DNA of 64,000 nucleotides, from positions 145,245 through 209,244 of the forward strand of contig NZ_FNBN01000002.1 of the NCBI RefSeq assembly GCF_900102545.1. The letters run 5' to 3'. The stretch is from Chitinophaga filiformis. GTDB lineage: Bacteria > Bacteroidota > Bacteroidia > Chitinophagales > Chitinophagaceae. A program made the position numbers and the translations under genes. Below the pieces are notes generated by a model. It was not told the DNA's origin and made no database searches. It saw only the letters and a program-made list of their open reading frames with translations. Shown here piece after piece: positions 42,770 through 53,200 of this stretch (position 1 is its first letter; each line of letters opens with the position of its first letter).

Positions 42770-45700
42770 TTAGAAAGCTGCTTTAATACCAAAAGCAAAT
42801 ACCTGGTTCTGCGGATGCGATACAAATCTTGTGTTGTTTGAAACCCTTTCCGGATCAAGTCCTTTGAACCCGGTGAAAGTGAGCAGGTTATCACCCGCAA
42901 AGAATACACGCAGGCTACTCAGGGCCACCCGTTTTACCAGAGACGCAGGTAATGTGTATCCTAACTGCACGTTCTTAAGTCGTAAAAAGGAAGCGCCTTT
43001 CAGATAATAGGTAGATGCAGTGCCGATATTACTGCTGGCATCTCCCTGTCCGGTAATGTAGATCAAAGGCATATTAGTGCTGGGATGTTCCGACGTCCAT
43101 GCATTCAGCCAGTCTGTTGTTGGAGGAGATCCCTGGTTAAAGGGCTGCACACCCCAACCATTCACAAACAGTTTCTGTCCGTAGGAACCATACAGGAAAA
43201 CAGAGATATCAAAGTTCTTCCAGGAAGCGCTGGCATTGAAGGAGTAATCAAACTTTGGGAACACACCCGGCACAATCACCCGGTCACTGGCGTTCACTGT
43301 ATCGTTACCAGTAACATCTTTGAACTTCAGATAGCCTGGTTTAGGATTATATTGCTGAATGGGAGATCGTGCAACTTCATCGGCCGACTGGAAGATACCT
43401 GCATACTCATAGAGGTAAAAACTGCCATAAGGCTGTCCTTCCTGGATGATGGTGTTGTTCCCGGTATTGATAGAAGGTGCACCAAACTTGATGACCTTGT
43501 TTTTATTTGTCTGAAAAGTGGCTCCCGCTGAAAACCTGACATTGCCTATGTTGTCTGTATACTGCAAGGAAGCTTCCAGGCCCGTATTCTTCATTTTACC
43601 CTGGTTAAGAGTAGGCGCATTCAAACCCAGGTAGGCCGGGATCAAAGGCGTATACAGGATGTCATAGGTCAGTTTATTATACCAGTCTATAGTGACATCC
43701 AACTTATTGAACAGCGTCATATCTGCTCCAACATCAAAGATACGCGTGGTCTCCCATTTGATGTTCGCATCTACCAGCCCATTCTGCGCCACCCCTGAAT
43801 TCAGTCCATTACCTGAAAATGAATAGGCATAACCGGTATTGGGATTGTAGGCATTCTGAGTGGTGTATACATCCTGGTAAGGGTAATTACCGATGTTCTG
43901 GTTACCCAACTTCCCCCATGAGCCACGTAGCTTCAGATTATTCAGCCATGCAATGTTATGAAGGAAGTTCTCACGTGTGAGCACCCAACCTGCGGAAACT
44001 GAGGGGAAAAGCCCCCAGCGGTTATCAGGAGGGAAACGAGAGGATGCATCATAACGTGCATTGACTTCCAGCAGGTATTTTTCATCGTAATCATAATTCA
44101 GTCTTCCGTAATATGAACGCAAGGCCCATTCTGCCGAAGTGCCTGTTGCAATCTGGGAACCTGCAGGACCAGCATTCAACTCATGCAGACTATTGCTGGG
44201 GAAAGGCGTATTACGACTGCCTACCATTCGTTGCGATTTGTTGTACTCTGCCTGGGTACCGACGAGCAGCTTAAAATTATGTTTATTGATTGCCTTCGTA
44301 TAGGTGAGCTGCGTATACCCAACCGGGTAAACCATGTTACTGTCTGTCACTACCAGGCCCTGCCCATTTACGTCCAGCGGACGTTCCGGAAGATCGTTTG
44401 GCTTTGCGAACCAGTTATACTGGCTGATCACAGGCTTGAAATCATACACCTTGTTGAAATTGAAGTTAAGCCCTCCACTTGTTCTCCATTCCAGTCCTTT
44501 CAGCAGACGAATATTCAGAAAGAGACTACTCTGCAGAAAGTAGTCATTACTGTTCACCAGCGCATTCTCTGCAATAGCCACAGGGTTTTTATTAGGTGTC
44601 TGCACACTGGGATACACAGAGTTCACATAACGGCCGCTGCCATCCGGCAGTTTAGGTCCGTACATCGGCGATTGAGAAAGCGTAGACAGGAACATATCCT
44701 GGCTACCCCTCGAGGCATATGTTCTCTTTCCGTAATTGAGTGTAACACTGGAACCAAAAGTAGCCCACTCATTGATCTTCGAATTCAGGTTAAACTGCAG
44801 GTTATACTTCTTGTACGAAAAACCTATCATGATATCCGGCTGATCTACATAGCCAATGCCTATGTTATATACAGTTCCGTTACTACCACCTGTCATGCCG
44901 ATATGATGGGTATGCACCTGTACAGTTCTCATAACGGCGTCCAGCCAGTTGAAATTAGGATACCGGACGGGATCAGACGGATTGGTATAAGCAGCAATCA
45001 TCTCCGGAGTAAAGCGGTTGCCGTAACCTGAATTCGCAGCCGCCACATTGTACATCTGCATATACTGTGCAGAGTTATAGATCAGGTTATCAGGTAAAGC
45101 CGTGGGTTTGGTGATACCGATACTGTAGTCGTACGACAACTGAAACCGCCCTGCTTTGCCTTGTTTGGTGGTCACCAGCAACACACCATTCGCTGCCCTT
45201 GTACCATAAATAGCAGCAGATGCAGCATCTTTCAAGAGCGTCACTGACTCTATATTTTGTGGGTCAAGCACAGTAAGATTTCCTGGTAAGCCGTCCACAA
45301 TTACCAACGGACTGCTCCCTGCCGAGCTATAAGTACCCAGTCCTCTTACCCGCAGTACAGAGCCTTCATTACCCGCTTCACCCGAACCTTGCGTGAGGGA
45401 TAGCCCGGGCATTTTCCCCTGTAGGAGTTGTACAGGATCTGTCGCAATCCTTTTATTCAGTTCGGCGCCATTCACGGAGGCAATAGCCCCTGTCAGGTCA
45501 CTCTTCTTCTGCGTACCATAACCTACTACCAGTACTTCGTTCAATCCCTTACTGCTTTCAGCCAGTGAAATATCTATCTGCTGACGGCCATTGACAGGGA
45601 GTTCCTGTGTCTGAAAACCAATAGCGGTAATTACCAGTGTAGCATTGGCAGGCACGTTTGCGAGGGTGTAACGGCCCTTATCATCTGTAGATGTTCCGGT

Positions 45701-45868
45701 ATTAGCGCCTTTTACTCTTATAGTAACACCGGGAACGGGTTGCTTATCGCTGTCGCGGATGATTATTCCGCTTATTGTCCGTACCTGGGCATTAACTGCC
45801 GTCCAGGTGAACATTAGTGTAATGCACAGGAGTAATAGCCTGATGCGAGGTCTGTAAGCATTAATCAT
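42770..45868 (-). CDS. susC: SusC/RagA-family TonB-dependent outer-membrane receptor
   Basis: The 1032-residue protein has a signal peptide, a carboxypeptidase-regulatory-like beta domain (about residues 30-110, ISGIIIRDSDKQPVPGVTIR), the SusC signature LNEVLVVGYGTQKKSDLTGA, a TonB plug (LQGKMPGLSLTQGSGEAG, IVDGLPGNLTVLDPQNIESV, LKDAASAAIYGTRAANGVLL) and a long beta barrel ending in a phenylalanine (FGIKAAF), as expected for Bam-dependent assembly. There is no STN domain, so sigma/anti-sigma control is unlikely. A LacI-type palindrome lies 87 bases upstream. It imports a ligand together with the SusD encoded downstream. Confidence 0.94.
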   Translation of the reverse strand: MINAYRPRIRLLLLCITLMFTWTAVNAQVRTISGIIIRDSDKQPVPGVTIRVKGANTGTSTDDKGRYTLANVPANATLVITAIGFQTQELPVNGRQQIDISLAESSKGLNEVLVVGYGTQKKSDLTGAIASVNGAELNKRIATDPVQLLQGKMPGLSLTQGSGEAGNEGSVLRVRGLGTYSSAGSSPLVIVDGLPGNLTVLDPQNIESVTLLKDAASAAIYGTRAANGVLLVTTKQGKAGRFQLSYDYSIGITKPTALPDNLIYNSAQYMQMYNVAAANSGYGNRFTPEMIAAYTNPSDPVRYPNFNWLDAVMRTVQVHTHHIGMTGGSNGTVYNIGIGYVDQPDIMIGFSYKKYNLQFNLNSKINEWATFGSSVTLNYGKRTYASRGSQDMFLSTLSQSPMYGPKLPDGSGRYVNSVYPSVQTPNKNPVAIAENALVNSNDYFLQSSLFLNIRLLKGLEWRTSGGLNFNFNKVYDFKPVISQYNWFAKPNDLPERPLDVNGQGLVVTDSNMVYPVGYTQLTYTKAINKHNFKLLVGTQAEYNKSQRMVGSRNTPFPSNSLHELNAGPAGSQIATGTSAEWALRSYYGRLNYDYDEKYLLEVNARYDASSRFPPDNRWGLFPSVSAGWVLTRENFLHNIAWLNNLKLRGSWGKLGNQNIGNYPYQDVYTTQNAYNPNTGYAYSFSGNGLNSGVAQNGLVDANIKWETTRIFDVGADMTLFNKLDVTIDWYNKLTYDILYTPLIPAYLGLNAPTLNQGKMKNTGLEASLQYTDNIGNVRFSAGATFQTNKNKVIKFGAPSINTGNNTIIQEGQPYGSFYLYEYAGIFQSADEVARSPIQQYNPKPGYLKFKDVTGNDTVNASDRVIVPGVFPKFDYSFNASASWKNFDISVFLYGSYGQKLFVNGWGVQPFNQGSPPTTDWLNAWTSEHPSTNMPLIYITGQGDASSNIGTASTYYLKGASFLRLKNVQLGYTLPASLVKRVALSSLRVFFAGDNLLTFTGFKGLDPERVSNNTRFVSHPQNQVFAFGIKAAF

Positions 45869-45954
45869 AACGTATGGATTTAAGTGATGAAAGACATGTT
45901 TACCGGATCAACAGCTGCAATAAAAGACAGTCACAGGGTAATATTTATCAGAAG

Positions 45955-45968
45955 TGCAAACGTTTGCA
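45955..45968. promoter_or_regulatory. LacI-family operator-like palindrome upstream of susC
   Basis: TGCAAACGTTTGCA is a perfect 14-bp palindrome with a central CG, the form bound by LacI/GalR-family regulators and close to the cre consensus. It lies 87 bases upstream of the susC start on the minus strand. No LacI-type gene is in the window, so a distant regulator is implied. Confidence 0.55.
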
Positions 45969-46187
45969 TATAAGTACCTGATTTTAACGCGGGAAATGGG
46001 ATAACGTGCCGTAAAGTCGGGTGATTGTTGTTACTGACGAGCTACAGGTATGATACCGGATACGAAAGAATCAGTTATTGGGTTAAATAGCTCTCATAAT
46101 TTTCTCCAATACAGGTACTTTTTTCACTTTTTTGAAAGAAGCTGGCGAACAGTACTGAGGTAATACTGCGTCTTATGGATAATTAAA

Positions 46188-46228
46188 TAAAAACAGGCTA
46201 TCGCGAAAGTTCGGACAGCCTGTTTTTA
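46188..46228 (-). terminator. Terminator of the sigma-FecR-SusCD-protease locus
   Basis: A perfect 12-bp stem (TAAAAACAGGCT 46188-46199 with AGCCTGTTTTTA 46217-46228) ends in a T-run when read on either strand. It lies about 115 bases downstream of the zinc protease stop. The rest of the 45869-46342 gap holds the susC operator and a dispersed repeat. Confidence 0.75.
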
Positions 46229-46260
46229 TCATGATGTATATGTGTGCCTTTACCATTCAA

Positions 46261-46309
46261 GAGGTTGCACCCCGCGCTGCAAATACATCGCTCCTACGAA
46301 GCTCAATGC
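46261..46309 (-). repeat. REP-like dispersed repeat, copy B (diverged)
   Basis: Read on the minus strand, this stretch has TCGTAGGAGC, then TTTGCAGCGCGGGGTGCAACCTC. It matches copy A at 21012-21060 (TTAGGAGC, GTTTGTAGCGCGGGGTTTCAACC) with several changes that weaken the stems. It lies between the zinc protease stop and its terminator. Confidence 0.55.
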
Positions 46310-46342
46310 AACGGTGTATACCTCTTATGGTTAGTTATACTA

Positions 46343-48880
46343 TCAGAACTTCAATTCCTTCTCGCCCATCTTCTTGATCTTCACATTCAGCTCTTTCAAA
46401 TGCCGCTGGGTTTCTTTATCCATACGCGGGTCCGCCTGATACCGGGCAATCAGTTGTTGTTCTTTCAACAGCACTGATTTTACAATATCACTCATATCTG
46501 TCAGGTAGTAAGAATACATCTGGTTCATAGCATTGAATGCCTGATCCATATTATCATTGGGATACACCATGTCCAGCAGCTTGTTAATATAGATCTTCTG
46601 CAAGTTACGCCTGTAGAAGCTTACGCTTTTACCTGCATACAGCTCTTTGAAGACCATCTTGTCCATATCCTCCAGCAATTCCTCCACGGTATATGTCTTT
46701 GTTTCCTTGTCATCATACTGTGCCCCCAGCATGGAAGTCAGGCGCATACGGTTCAGCAGTCCGTTTAGGGCTGAGCGATACATATCAGTGATATCTATAC
46801 CAAACTTGTCAGGTATCCGCTCCATAAGAGGTTTTTCATTCAACCATTCAGGTACAGTAAAGAGCTCTCTGTCCAGGAATGCCATGGCATCTTTCTGACG
46901 TTTATATTCCACCTGCTGATATACTGGTCCCGGCTGACTGCCCACCTTCTCGTTGTGATACTGTCCGCCGATGCTCTTCATCACATGCCCTACATAGGTC
47001 ACATACTGATTGTACACTGCCGACAGCATCTCGCGCATATTGGTGACATCCTTTTCTGGCTCATAGGTCCATTCGCCCAGGTGTTTGATGATCCGTTTCA
47101 GGTTCATGATACCATAAGTACTTGCCTTCACTGCATCGTCTCCCAGGTCTTCATTCTGGCTACGGGGATCCAGTGGTTCCATCTCATTGCCAAACCAGAG
47201 CCGCCTGTTCTTCAGACTATCTGTTACTATCGCGGTCAGCGCCTTCTGTTCTTCCCACTCGTCTTTAAAACCGGGACGCCATTTGTATCCCCATTCAATG
47301 GCCCACTTATCATAATCATTGATACGTGGATACAAGCCGGCGCGGCTGATATTGTCTTCCGGCTGAGCCACATAGTTGAAACGGGCATAGTCCATAATGG
47401 AAGGCGTATGTCCATACTTCTCTACCCAGGCCTTGTTGCGCAGGTTCTCTACCGGAACAGTAGAACTGGAACCGAAATTATGCGCCAAACCCAGTGCATG
47501 TCCCACTTCATGGGAGGATACAAAACGGATCAGCTCTCCCATCAGTTTATCGTCAAACACCAGCTTCCTGGCGCCGGTATCTACGGCAGCACACTGCACG
47601 AAATACCATTTCTGTAACAGCGACATCACATTATGATACCAGAACACATGGCTTTCCAGGATCTCACCGGAACGGGGATCGGTTACACTGGGACCCATCG
47701 CATTTGCAATAATGGAAGGACGATACACGATAGCAGAGTGCCTTGCATCTTCCAGGCTCCAGGTACTGTCTTCCTCACGGGAAGGTGCTTCCCTGGCATA
47801 AATAGCATTTTTGAAACCTGCTTTCTCAAAAGCTGCGCTCCAGTCATTTACCCCCTGTATCAGGTAAGGCACCCATTTCTTAGGCGTTACCGGGTCAATA
47901 TAGAATACGATTGGCTTGGCAGGTTCTACCAGCTCGCCCCTCTTATATTTCTCCACGTCTTCCGGCTTAGGTTCCAGTCTCCAGCGGATAGCATAAGTAG
48001 TATTTGCCACTCCCTGCGGATGGGCGTCAAAGTCCCTGTGCGTAACAGAGAAAAAGCCTACACGTTTATCCTGTAAACGGGCGCGCAGCGGTGTTTCCGG
48101 CAGCAATACCATGGATGAATTCAGCTCCACACTGTAATTGGAGGAAGTAGGATTCCTGCCCGCGCTGTATGTTTTAAAAGCACGTACTTCCAGGTTGGTA
48201 GTATAAGGATGCACATACTTGATATAACTACGGTCATTCTGTTGCGCCCCCATACCTGCACGGTCTTTAAATGCCTGTTTGGAAAAGTAAAATACCTCAT
48301 TATCGCTGTTGAGGAACTCACCCATATTCAGCACAGCCGCAGTTGAATCAGGGTTGTAGGCCACGACAGGGAAAACTGCCGCAATGGCCTGCACGTTGTT
48401 CTTTTGTACACTTGCGTACATAGCTTTGGTACTGTCGCCGGTATATTCCGTAAAAGAGATCCTGCGCAGGTAGAGTTTATTGCCTCTGCCCCGCTCGAAA
48501 CGGTATACGCCCTGTCCGATATCATCGCCTACCAGGCCCCATATGCCATTACGCATATCCACAGAGGCTTCGGCCACACGGTTCACGATCAGGATGTCTT
48601 TACCCATCAGGGAAAACGGCACTTCAAAGTAGTAGTCATCTTCTTTGGAATGCACAGTAATAAACCCTTTGGAGGTATGCATATCGCTGGTGATCACCTC
48701 ACTGTATTTCTTCAGTTTGGGAGGTTCCGGCTTCTTGCCGGTACTATCAGCTTTTACTTCCGCAGCAGGAGCTGCATTGTCCTTTTTGTCTTTCTTCTTT
48801 TGTGCTGTCACGTGTACAGACGCGGCCAGCATGGCGCATGACAACAGCCATGCCCCCGGGCTAGATTTTAATCTTAACAT
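46343..48880 (-). CDS. Secreted metzincin-type zinc metalloprotease (DUF5117/DUF5118)
   Basis: The 845-residue protein has an N-terminal signal-like segment (LLSCAMLAASVHVTAQ), a lysine-rich linker, then the beta-rich DUF5118 and DUF5117 regions. The catalytic domain has HEVGHALGLAHN, with H457, E458, H461 and H467 forming the extended HExxHxxGxxH zinc site, and a Met-turn in SIMDYARF. About 330 residues of C-terminal helical sequence follow. It begins 18 bases after susD and is therefore the third gene of an STN-SusC/SusD operon, which suggests that the locus handles proteins or peptides: the protease cuts at the cell surface or in the periplasm and SusCD imports the products. That coupling is inferred. 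Confidence 0.88.
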   Translation of the reverse strand: MLRLKSSPGAWLLSCAMLAASVHVTAQKKKDKKDNAAPAAEVKADSTGKKPEPPKLKKYSEVITSDMHTSKGFITVHSKEDDYYFEVPFSLMGKDILIVNRVAEASVDMRNGIWGLVGDDIGQGVYRFERGRGNKLYLRRISFTEYTGDSTKAMYASVQKNNVQAIAAVFPVVAYNPDSTAAVLNMGEFLNSDNEVFYFSKQAFKDRAGMGAQQNDRSYIKYVHPYTTNLEVRAFKTYSAGRNPTSSNYSVELNSSMVLLPETPLRARLQDKRVGFFSVTHRDFDAHPQGVANTTYAIRWRLEPKPEDVEKYKRGELVEPAKPIVFYIDPVTPKKWVPYLIQGVNDWSAAFEKAGFKNAIYAREAPSREEDSTWSLEDARHSAIVYRPSIIANAMGPSVTDPRSGEILESHVFWYHNVMSLLQKWYFVQCAAVDTGARKLVFDDKLMGELIRFVSSHEVGHALGLAHNFGSSSTVPVENLRNKAWVEKYGHTPSIMDYARFNYVAQPEDNISRAGLYPRINDYDKWAIEWGYKWRPGFKDEWEEQKALTAIVTDSLKNRRLWFGNEMEPLDPRSQNEDLGDDAVKASTYGIMNLKRIIKHLGEWTYEPEKDVTNMREMLSAVYNQYVTYVGHVMKSIGGQYHNEKVGSQPGPVYQQVEYKRQKDAMAFLDRELFTVPEWLNEKPLMERIPDKFGIDITDMYRSALNGLLNRMRLTSMLGAQYDDKETKTYTVEELLEDMDKMVFKELYAGKSVSFYRRNLQKIYINKLLDMVYPNDNMDQAFNAMNQMYSYYLTDMSDIVKSVLLKEQQLIARYQADPRMDKETQRHLKELNVKIKKMGEKELKF

Positions 48881-48898
48881 ATGCTTTGTTAGTGTTTT

Positions 48899-50269
48899 TT
48901 ACCTTGGATTTTGTGAGATCTCGGGATTGAATTGAATATATGTTGTAGCGATAGGAAATACATACCGGTTACTGTTTGGCTCCAGCGTATAGGTCTTACC
49001 CAGGTAAGTACGTGTAAGCGTTGTGGCAAAAGCCGGCTCCAGGTTCAGTCGCTTCTGATCAAACCAGCGAAGGCCGGTGCCCATCAGCTCCCGGCGACGT
49101 TCTTCCAGTACCAGGCGTAAGGCCTGCTCCGGTGTTGCTGCAGCCAGATCTGTATAGGCATCCGCTGTAAAGCGATTGACACGTAATGCTTTCAACAGTG
49201 CCAAAGCCTCCGCCGTCTTACCATCACGGGCATCACATTCAGCCCTTATCAGCATCATCTCTGCCACACCTGGCCCTGTCCATGCACCTGTAGTGGTCAG
49301 CATGGGGCGCCAGAATCCTCTGCCTGTAAAAGGTGCCCAGGCATACGCTGAGCCATCGGCAGTAAATATGCTATACCGGAGATCTCCTGCAGTAAAGAGT
49401 TGCACTAATGCAGGATGCAGGGCATACACTTGCCCCATGGCACGCACCTCTTTTGCCAGCATCACCTCAGGATCCTGGTACAGGAGCGGTAAGGCGATTA
49501 CATTGTCAACATACTTCCGCAAGTCAAGCAGCGTTGATTGCCTTGCCAGCGCACTGTCTGCATATCTTGCTGCATTTGGATAGTCCGCCATATAAAGAGC
49601 AGCACGCGCCAGCAAGCCATAAGCAGCGGTAGCAGATGGCACCATGTTGATGATGGCATGATCGGGCAATGCAGGAATAGCCACTTCCAGGTCTGCTTTC
49701 AACTGGTCGTACACCGCTTGTACCGATGCCCTGTTCAGTGATGCATATAAGTCTGGCTTCAGTAACACCGGCACACCGGGATCAGTAGCAGCAGTTGCTT
49801 TATTATAATGTTTCGCATAACTATTCACCAGTATCAGGTAAGCGTATGCGCGGTGTACCAGCGCTTCTGCACGTATGCGTTCTTTCTGCGCCGCAGTGCC
49901 GCCTGCACTGCCAGGCACACCTTCAATGATCTGGTTGCAGACATAGATCTGCTTGTAAAACCTGGACCAGTCTGGATCGTCTCCCTCTCCTACAAACGAG
50001 ACTGCCCAGCTATAGACCGCTCCCTGTACTTTGTTCATATTCGCTTCAAAGTTGGCATCGCTAACGCCATAGTCGTCAGATGCATACGCAGGGAATGAAG
50101 CAGAAGGCTGGAAGTCTGTTGTATTATATAACAGCTGCTGATAGTCGCCTGTGTTCACCAGCGCCCTTTTTCCAATGGGTGAGACCTCCACATAATCCCT
50201 GCACCCTGCGCTCCAGCACAATAATGCGCCACCCAGCACGAAATATATTAACCTGTTTATGATAGACAT
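48899..50269 (-). CDS. susD: SusD/RagB-family outer-membrane lipoprotein
   Basis: The 456-residue protein has a lipoprotein signal (YFVLGGALLCWSAGCRDY) and SusD features: YKQIYVCNQIIEGVPG, EALVHRAYAYLILVNSYAKH and the C-terminal VLEERRRELMGTGLRWFDQK. It is shorter than the average SusD (about 500-600), like members that pair with STN-bearing SusC proteins and proteases. It lies 12 bases after susC and 18 bases before the zinc protease gene. Confidence 0.9.
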   Translation of the reverse strand: MSIINRLIYFVLGGALLCWSAGCRDYVEVSPIGKRALVNTGDYQQLLYNTTDFQPSASFPAYASDDYGVSDANFEANMNKVQGAVYSWAVSFVGEGDDPDWSRFYKQIYVCNQIIEGVPGSAGGTAAQKERIRAEALVHRAYAYLILVNSYAKHYNKATAATDPGVPVLLKPDLYASLNRASVQAVYDQLKADLEVAIPALPDHAIINMVPSATAAYGLLARAALYMADYPNAARYADSALARQSTLLDLRKYVDNVIALPLLYQDPEVMLAKEVRAMGQVYALHPALVQLFTAGDLRYSIFTADGSAYAWAPFTGRGFWRPMLTTTGAWTGPGVAEMMLIRAECDARDGKTAEALALLKALRVNRFTADAYTDLAAATPEQALRLVLEERRRELMGTGLRWFDQKRLNLEPAFATTLTRTYLGKTYTLEPNSNRYVFPIATTYIQFNPEISQNPR

Positions 50270-50281
50270 GATCTGTAAGGA

Positions 50282-53200
50282 TTAAAATGAAACAACGAAA
50301 TTGAAGGTGTAGGTAGGTGAAGGCTTCATACTGCCGAAGTTGTTCTCCAGCAAATACATAGGATCAATCCCGTCCTTATTCTTGCGCCATATGACACCGA
50401 GATTACTCACCGTAGCACCCATAGTCAGGCTCCTGATGAAGGGCCAGTTTCCAATGATACGGGAGCCTGCCATATAATTCAGCGAGATCTGCTCCAGGCG
50501 TGCATGCGAAGCGCTGATCACATTGATGTCTGCATCCGCATAGCGGGATAGACTGGTAAAATTGGAATGGATCACGCCGGGAATATTGGTATACGCTTCA
50601 TCACCGGGTTTCCGCCAGCGGCGTACCAAAGCCTTCGAAGTACCCAGGAATCCCGGCGCATTACCACCTTCCGGATAAAGCCCTGGCACCACATCCTGCT
50701 TCATGATGTTATGTCCCATATAGAAGACCATGCGTGCAGAAAAGCTCAGCTGCTTATAGCGTATTAAATGCATAAACCCTCCGAATACCGGTGGTGTTGA
50801 ACGTCCTTTATACACCCGGTCTTCGGGTTTTACTATTTCGCCGTCAGTAGACGTCAGGATCTTATCAGCACTATTGTAGATCAGCGACTGTCCTTCCTGG
50901 TCCAGCCCGGCCCATCTCAGCGCCGTCAGGTAGTCAACCGGGCGCCCTGCCACGGGCGAACCACTTTCCAGCGTACCGGTATTCACGCCAAAACGTGTAT
51001 CAGTGACCTTATTGGTATTATAAGCGAGATTGAAGCTGGTGCTATATCCCCAGCTTTTTGTACGTATGATATTCGCATTGATACCGAACTCAAAACCATG
51101 ACTGTTCATGGATGCAGTATTATACAGCAATGAGGTCCAGCCGTAGGTGGCATTGTAAGGCAATGCGGCCAGTATACCGGAAGAACGTTTACGGTAAATA
51201 TCAAATGTGATATTGAGCAAACCATAAAGGATATCCGCATCAATACCTCCATTCAACGTGGCTGTTGTTTCCCAGCCCAGGTCCTGGTTACCCGGTGTAC
51301 CGATGCTGGAATATGCCAATCCCGTCATAGGATCGGCAGGCATGATATTTACAACAGGGTAATTGGAACCACTGGCAGGCGCAGTACCTGCTGTACCATA
51401 GGTAAGTCGCAGGGCCAGTCCTGTCAACCATTTCTTTGCAGGCATGAAGTTCTCTCTTCCGATATCCCATTTCAGCCCGGCAGACCATAACGGAATAGCC
51501 CTGTTACGGCGTTCTATGCCCAGCATACTGAAATCATCGAAACGTACACTACCTGATAAGAAATACTTTTCGTACAGGGAATAGTTGCCGTTAGAAAAAT
51601 AAGAGAGGTAACGTTTAATATCTGACATCAGCGCTCCGTCAGCATATCCCAGTGTGCGTGTTCCAAAAAAGAAGGTCCTGTAAGGCACTGTAGGATTCCA
51701 GGCCTGCGCCGACCCAGTATTGGGATCATATCCATATTGCGTTTGCCGGTAGCCTTTTGACTTTGTTTCACGGATGTCTGCACCAGCAAGGAAATTAATA
51801 TGATGAATGCCCTTCCAGTGTTTATCTATATTCAATTGTCCCCTTACACCATAATCACTTGACCAGGTATTGGTATGCCTCACAATATCGCCTATCGGGA
51901 TCCCATATACCAGTTTACCGTTCTGGATAGAGGTGGCTGTATTCAGCAGATCCCTTGTGGCGTAGCTGTTCAGTTCATCTATCAGCTCGATCTCCTGAGA
52001 GCTGCGCTGGTACATGCCTGACACTTGCAGGTCTGCCCACGAAGTGAGACGGGTAGTCAGCGATGCCTGTATACGGGTAGTCTGCTTTAGAAAACGGTTG
52101 TTAGAATAATTCAGCTGTTCAACAGGACTGTAAGTCCACGGTAGCAGGCCTAATCCCCTCAGACTGTCTGCCACTTCCGGCTTGAACATAATACTGTAAT
52201 TCTTCGGCTGTCCGTGCTCATCTACCACAAGATCATAAGGGCGCAAACCAAAGCCGCCGGGGTTCAAAGCGTTCAGTGCAGCGGTATTCACCACACTGTT
52301 TGAATGAGTGTAATTGATCCCGGTAGACAATTTCACTCTACCATCCAGCAGGTCTGTAGTGAAATTACTGTTCACGAAATAGGCACTATTCTGATTGCCT
52401 TTGAACACAGGCAGGTTTTTGGAATAGTTACCAGACATATAATAGCTGGTGTTCTTTCCGCCGCCGGTAACAGACATATTATACTGTTGTGTTACCGCCT
52501 GACGCAAGAGGTACTCCCTCAGCTGGGACTGGTTGTTTGTATTAGCCAATTTTTCCAATGCCTCGTCCCGCTGCTGTGGCGTGATATCACCACGCTTGCC
52601 CAAAAACATATATCTCACTGCTTCACTTGGATTCGTATAACGCCAATGCGTAAAAGGGTCCTGGTAAAAGTTGGCATCAAACATCTCCTTTTCAAAATCA
52701 ATGTACTCCCGGCTGTTCATAGCATTCATGTTCTTCATGTTTGCAGGCGCCGCAATACTGATTGTTCCACCCAGGCTAAGCGTTGTCATGTCACCTTTCC
52801 TGCCCTTCTTTGTTTCCACCACGATCACACCATTTGCTGCGCTTGATCCCCAGATGGAAGTAGCAGCAGCATCTTTCAGGAAGGTGATACTTTCAATATC
52901 TGCAGGGTTAAAGGCATTTAACACATCATAACTTGTTCCTGCCTGATCGCCCAGCAGTGGTGTATACCCCGGACGTAAAGCCAGGTTCTGATCGATGGCA
53001 GGGAAACCATCAATGATGATCAGCGGGGGGCTATTACCGAAGTTGTTCACTCCTCTGATCTGGATACGGTTGTTACGGATGTCAAAACGCACACCGGGCA
53101 CCTTTCCTTCCAGCCGCTTCATGATATTGATATCCGGCGTCTCTTCCAGTTCCCTTGCGGTAATTAAGGAATAAGCACCGGTAGTAGCCGATTTTTCAAT

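Noticed and set aside
44183..45031. Long plus-strand open frame of 282 codons
   Set aside because: It lies entirely antisense to the susC gene at 42770-45868, whose product has full family motifs; the antisense product resembles no known family.
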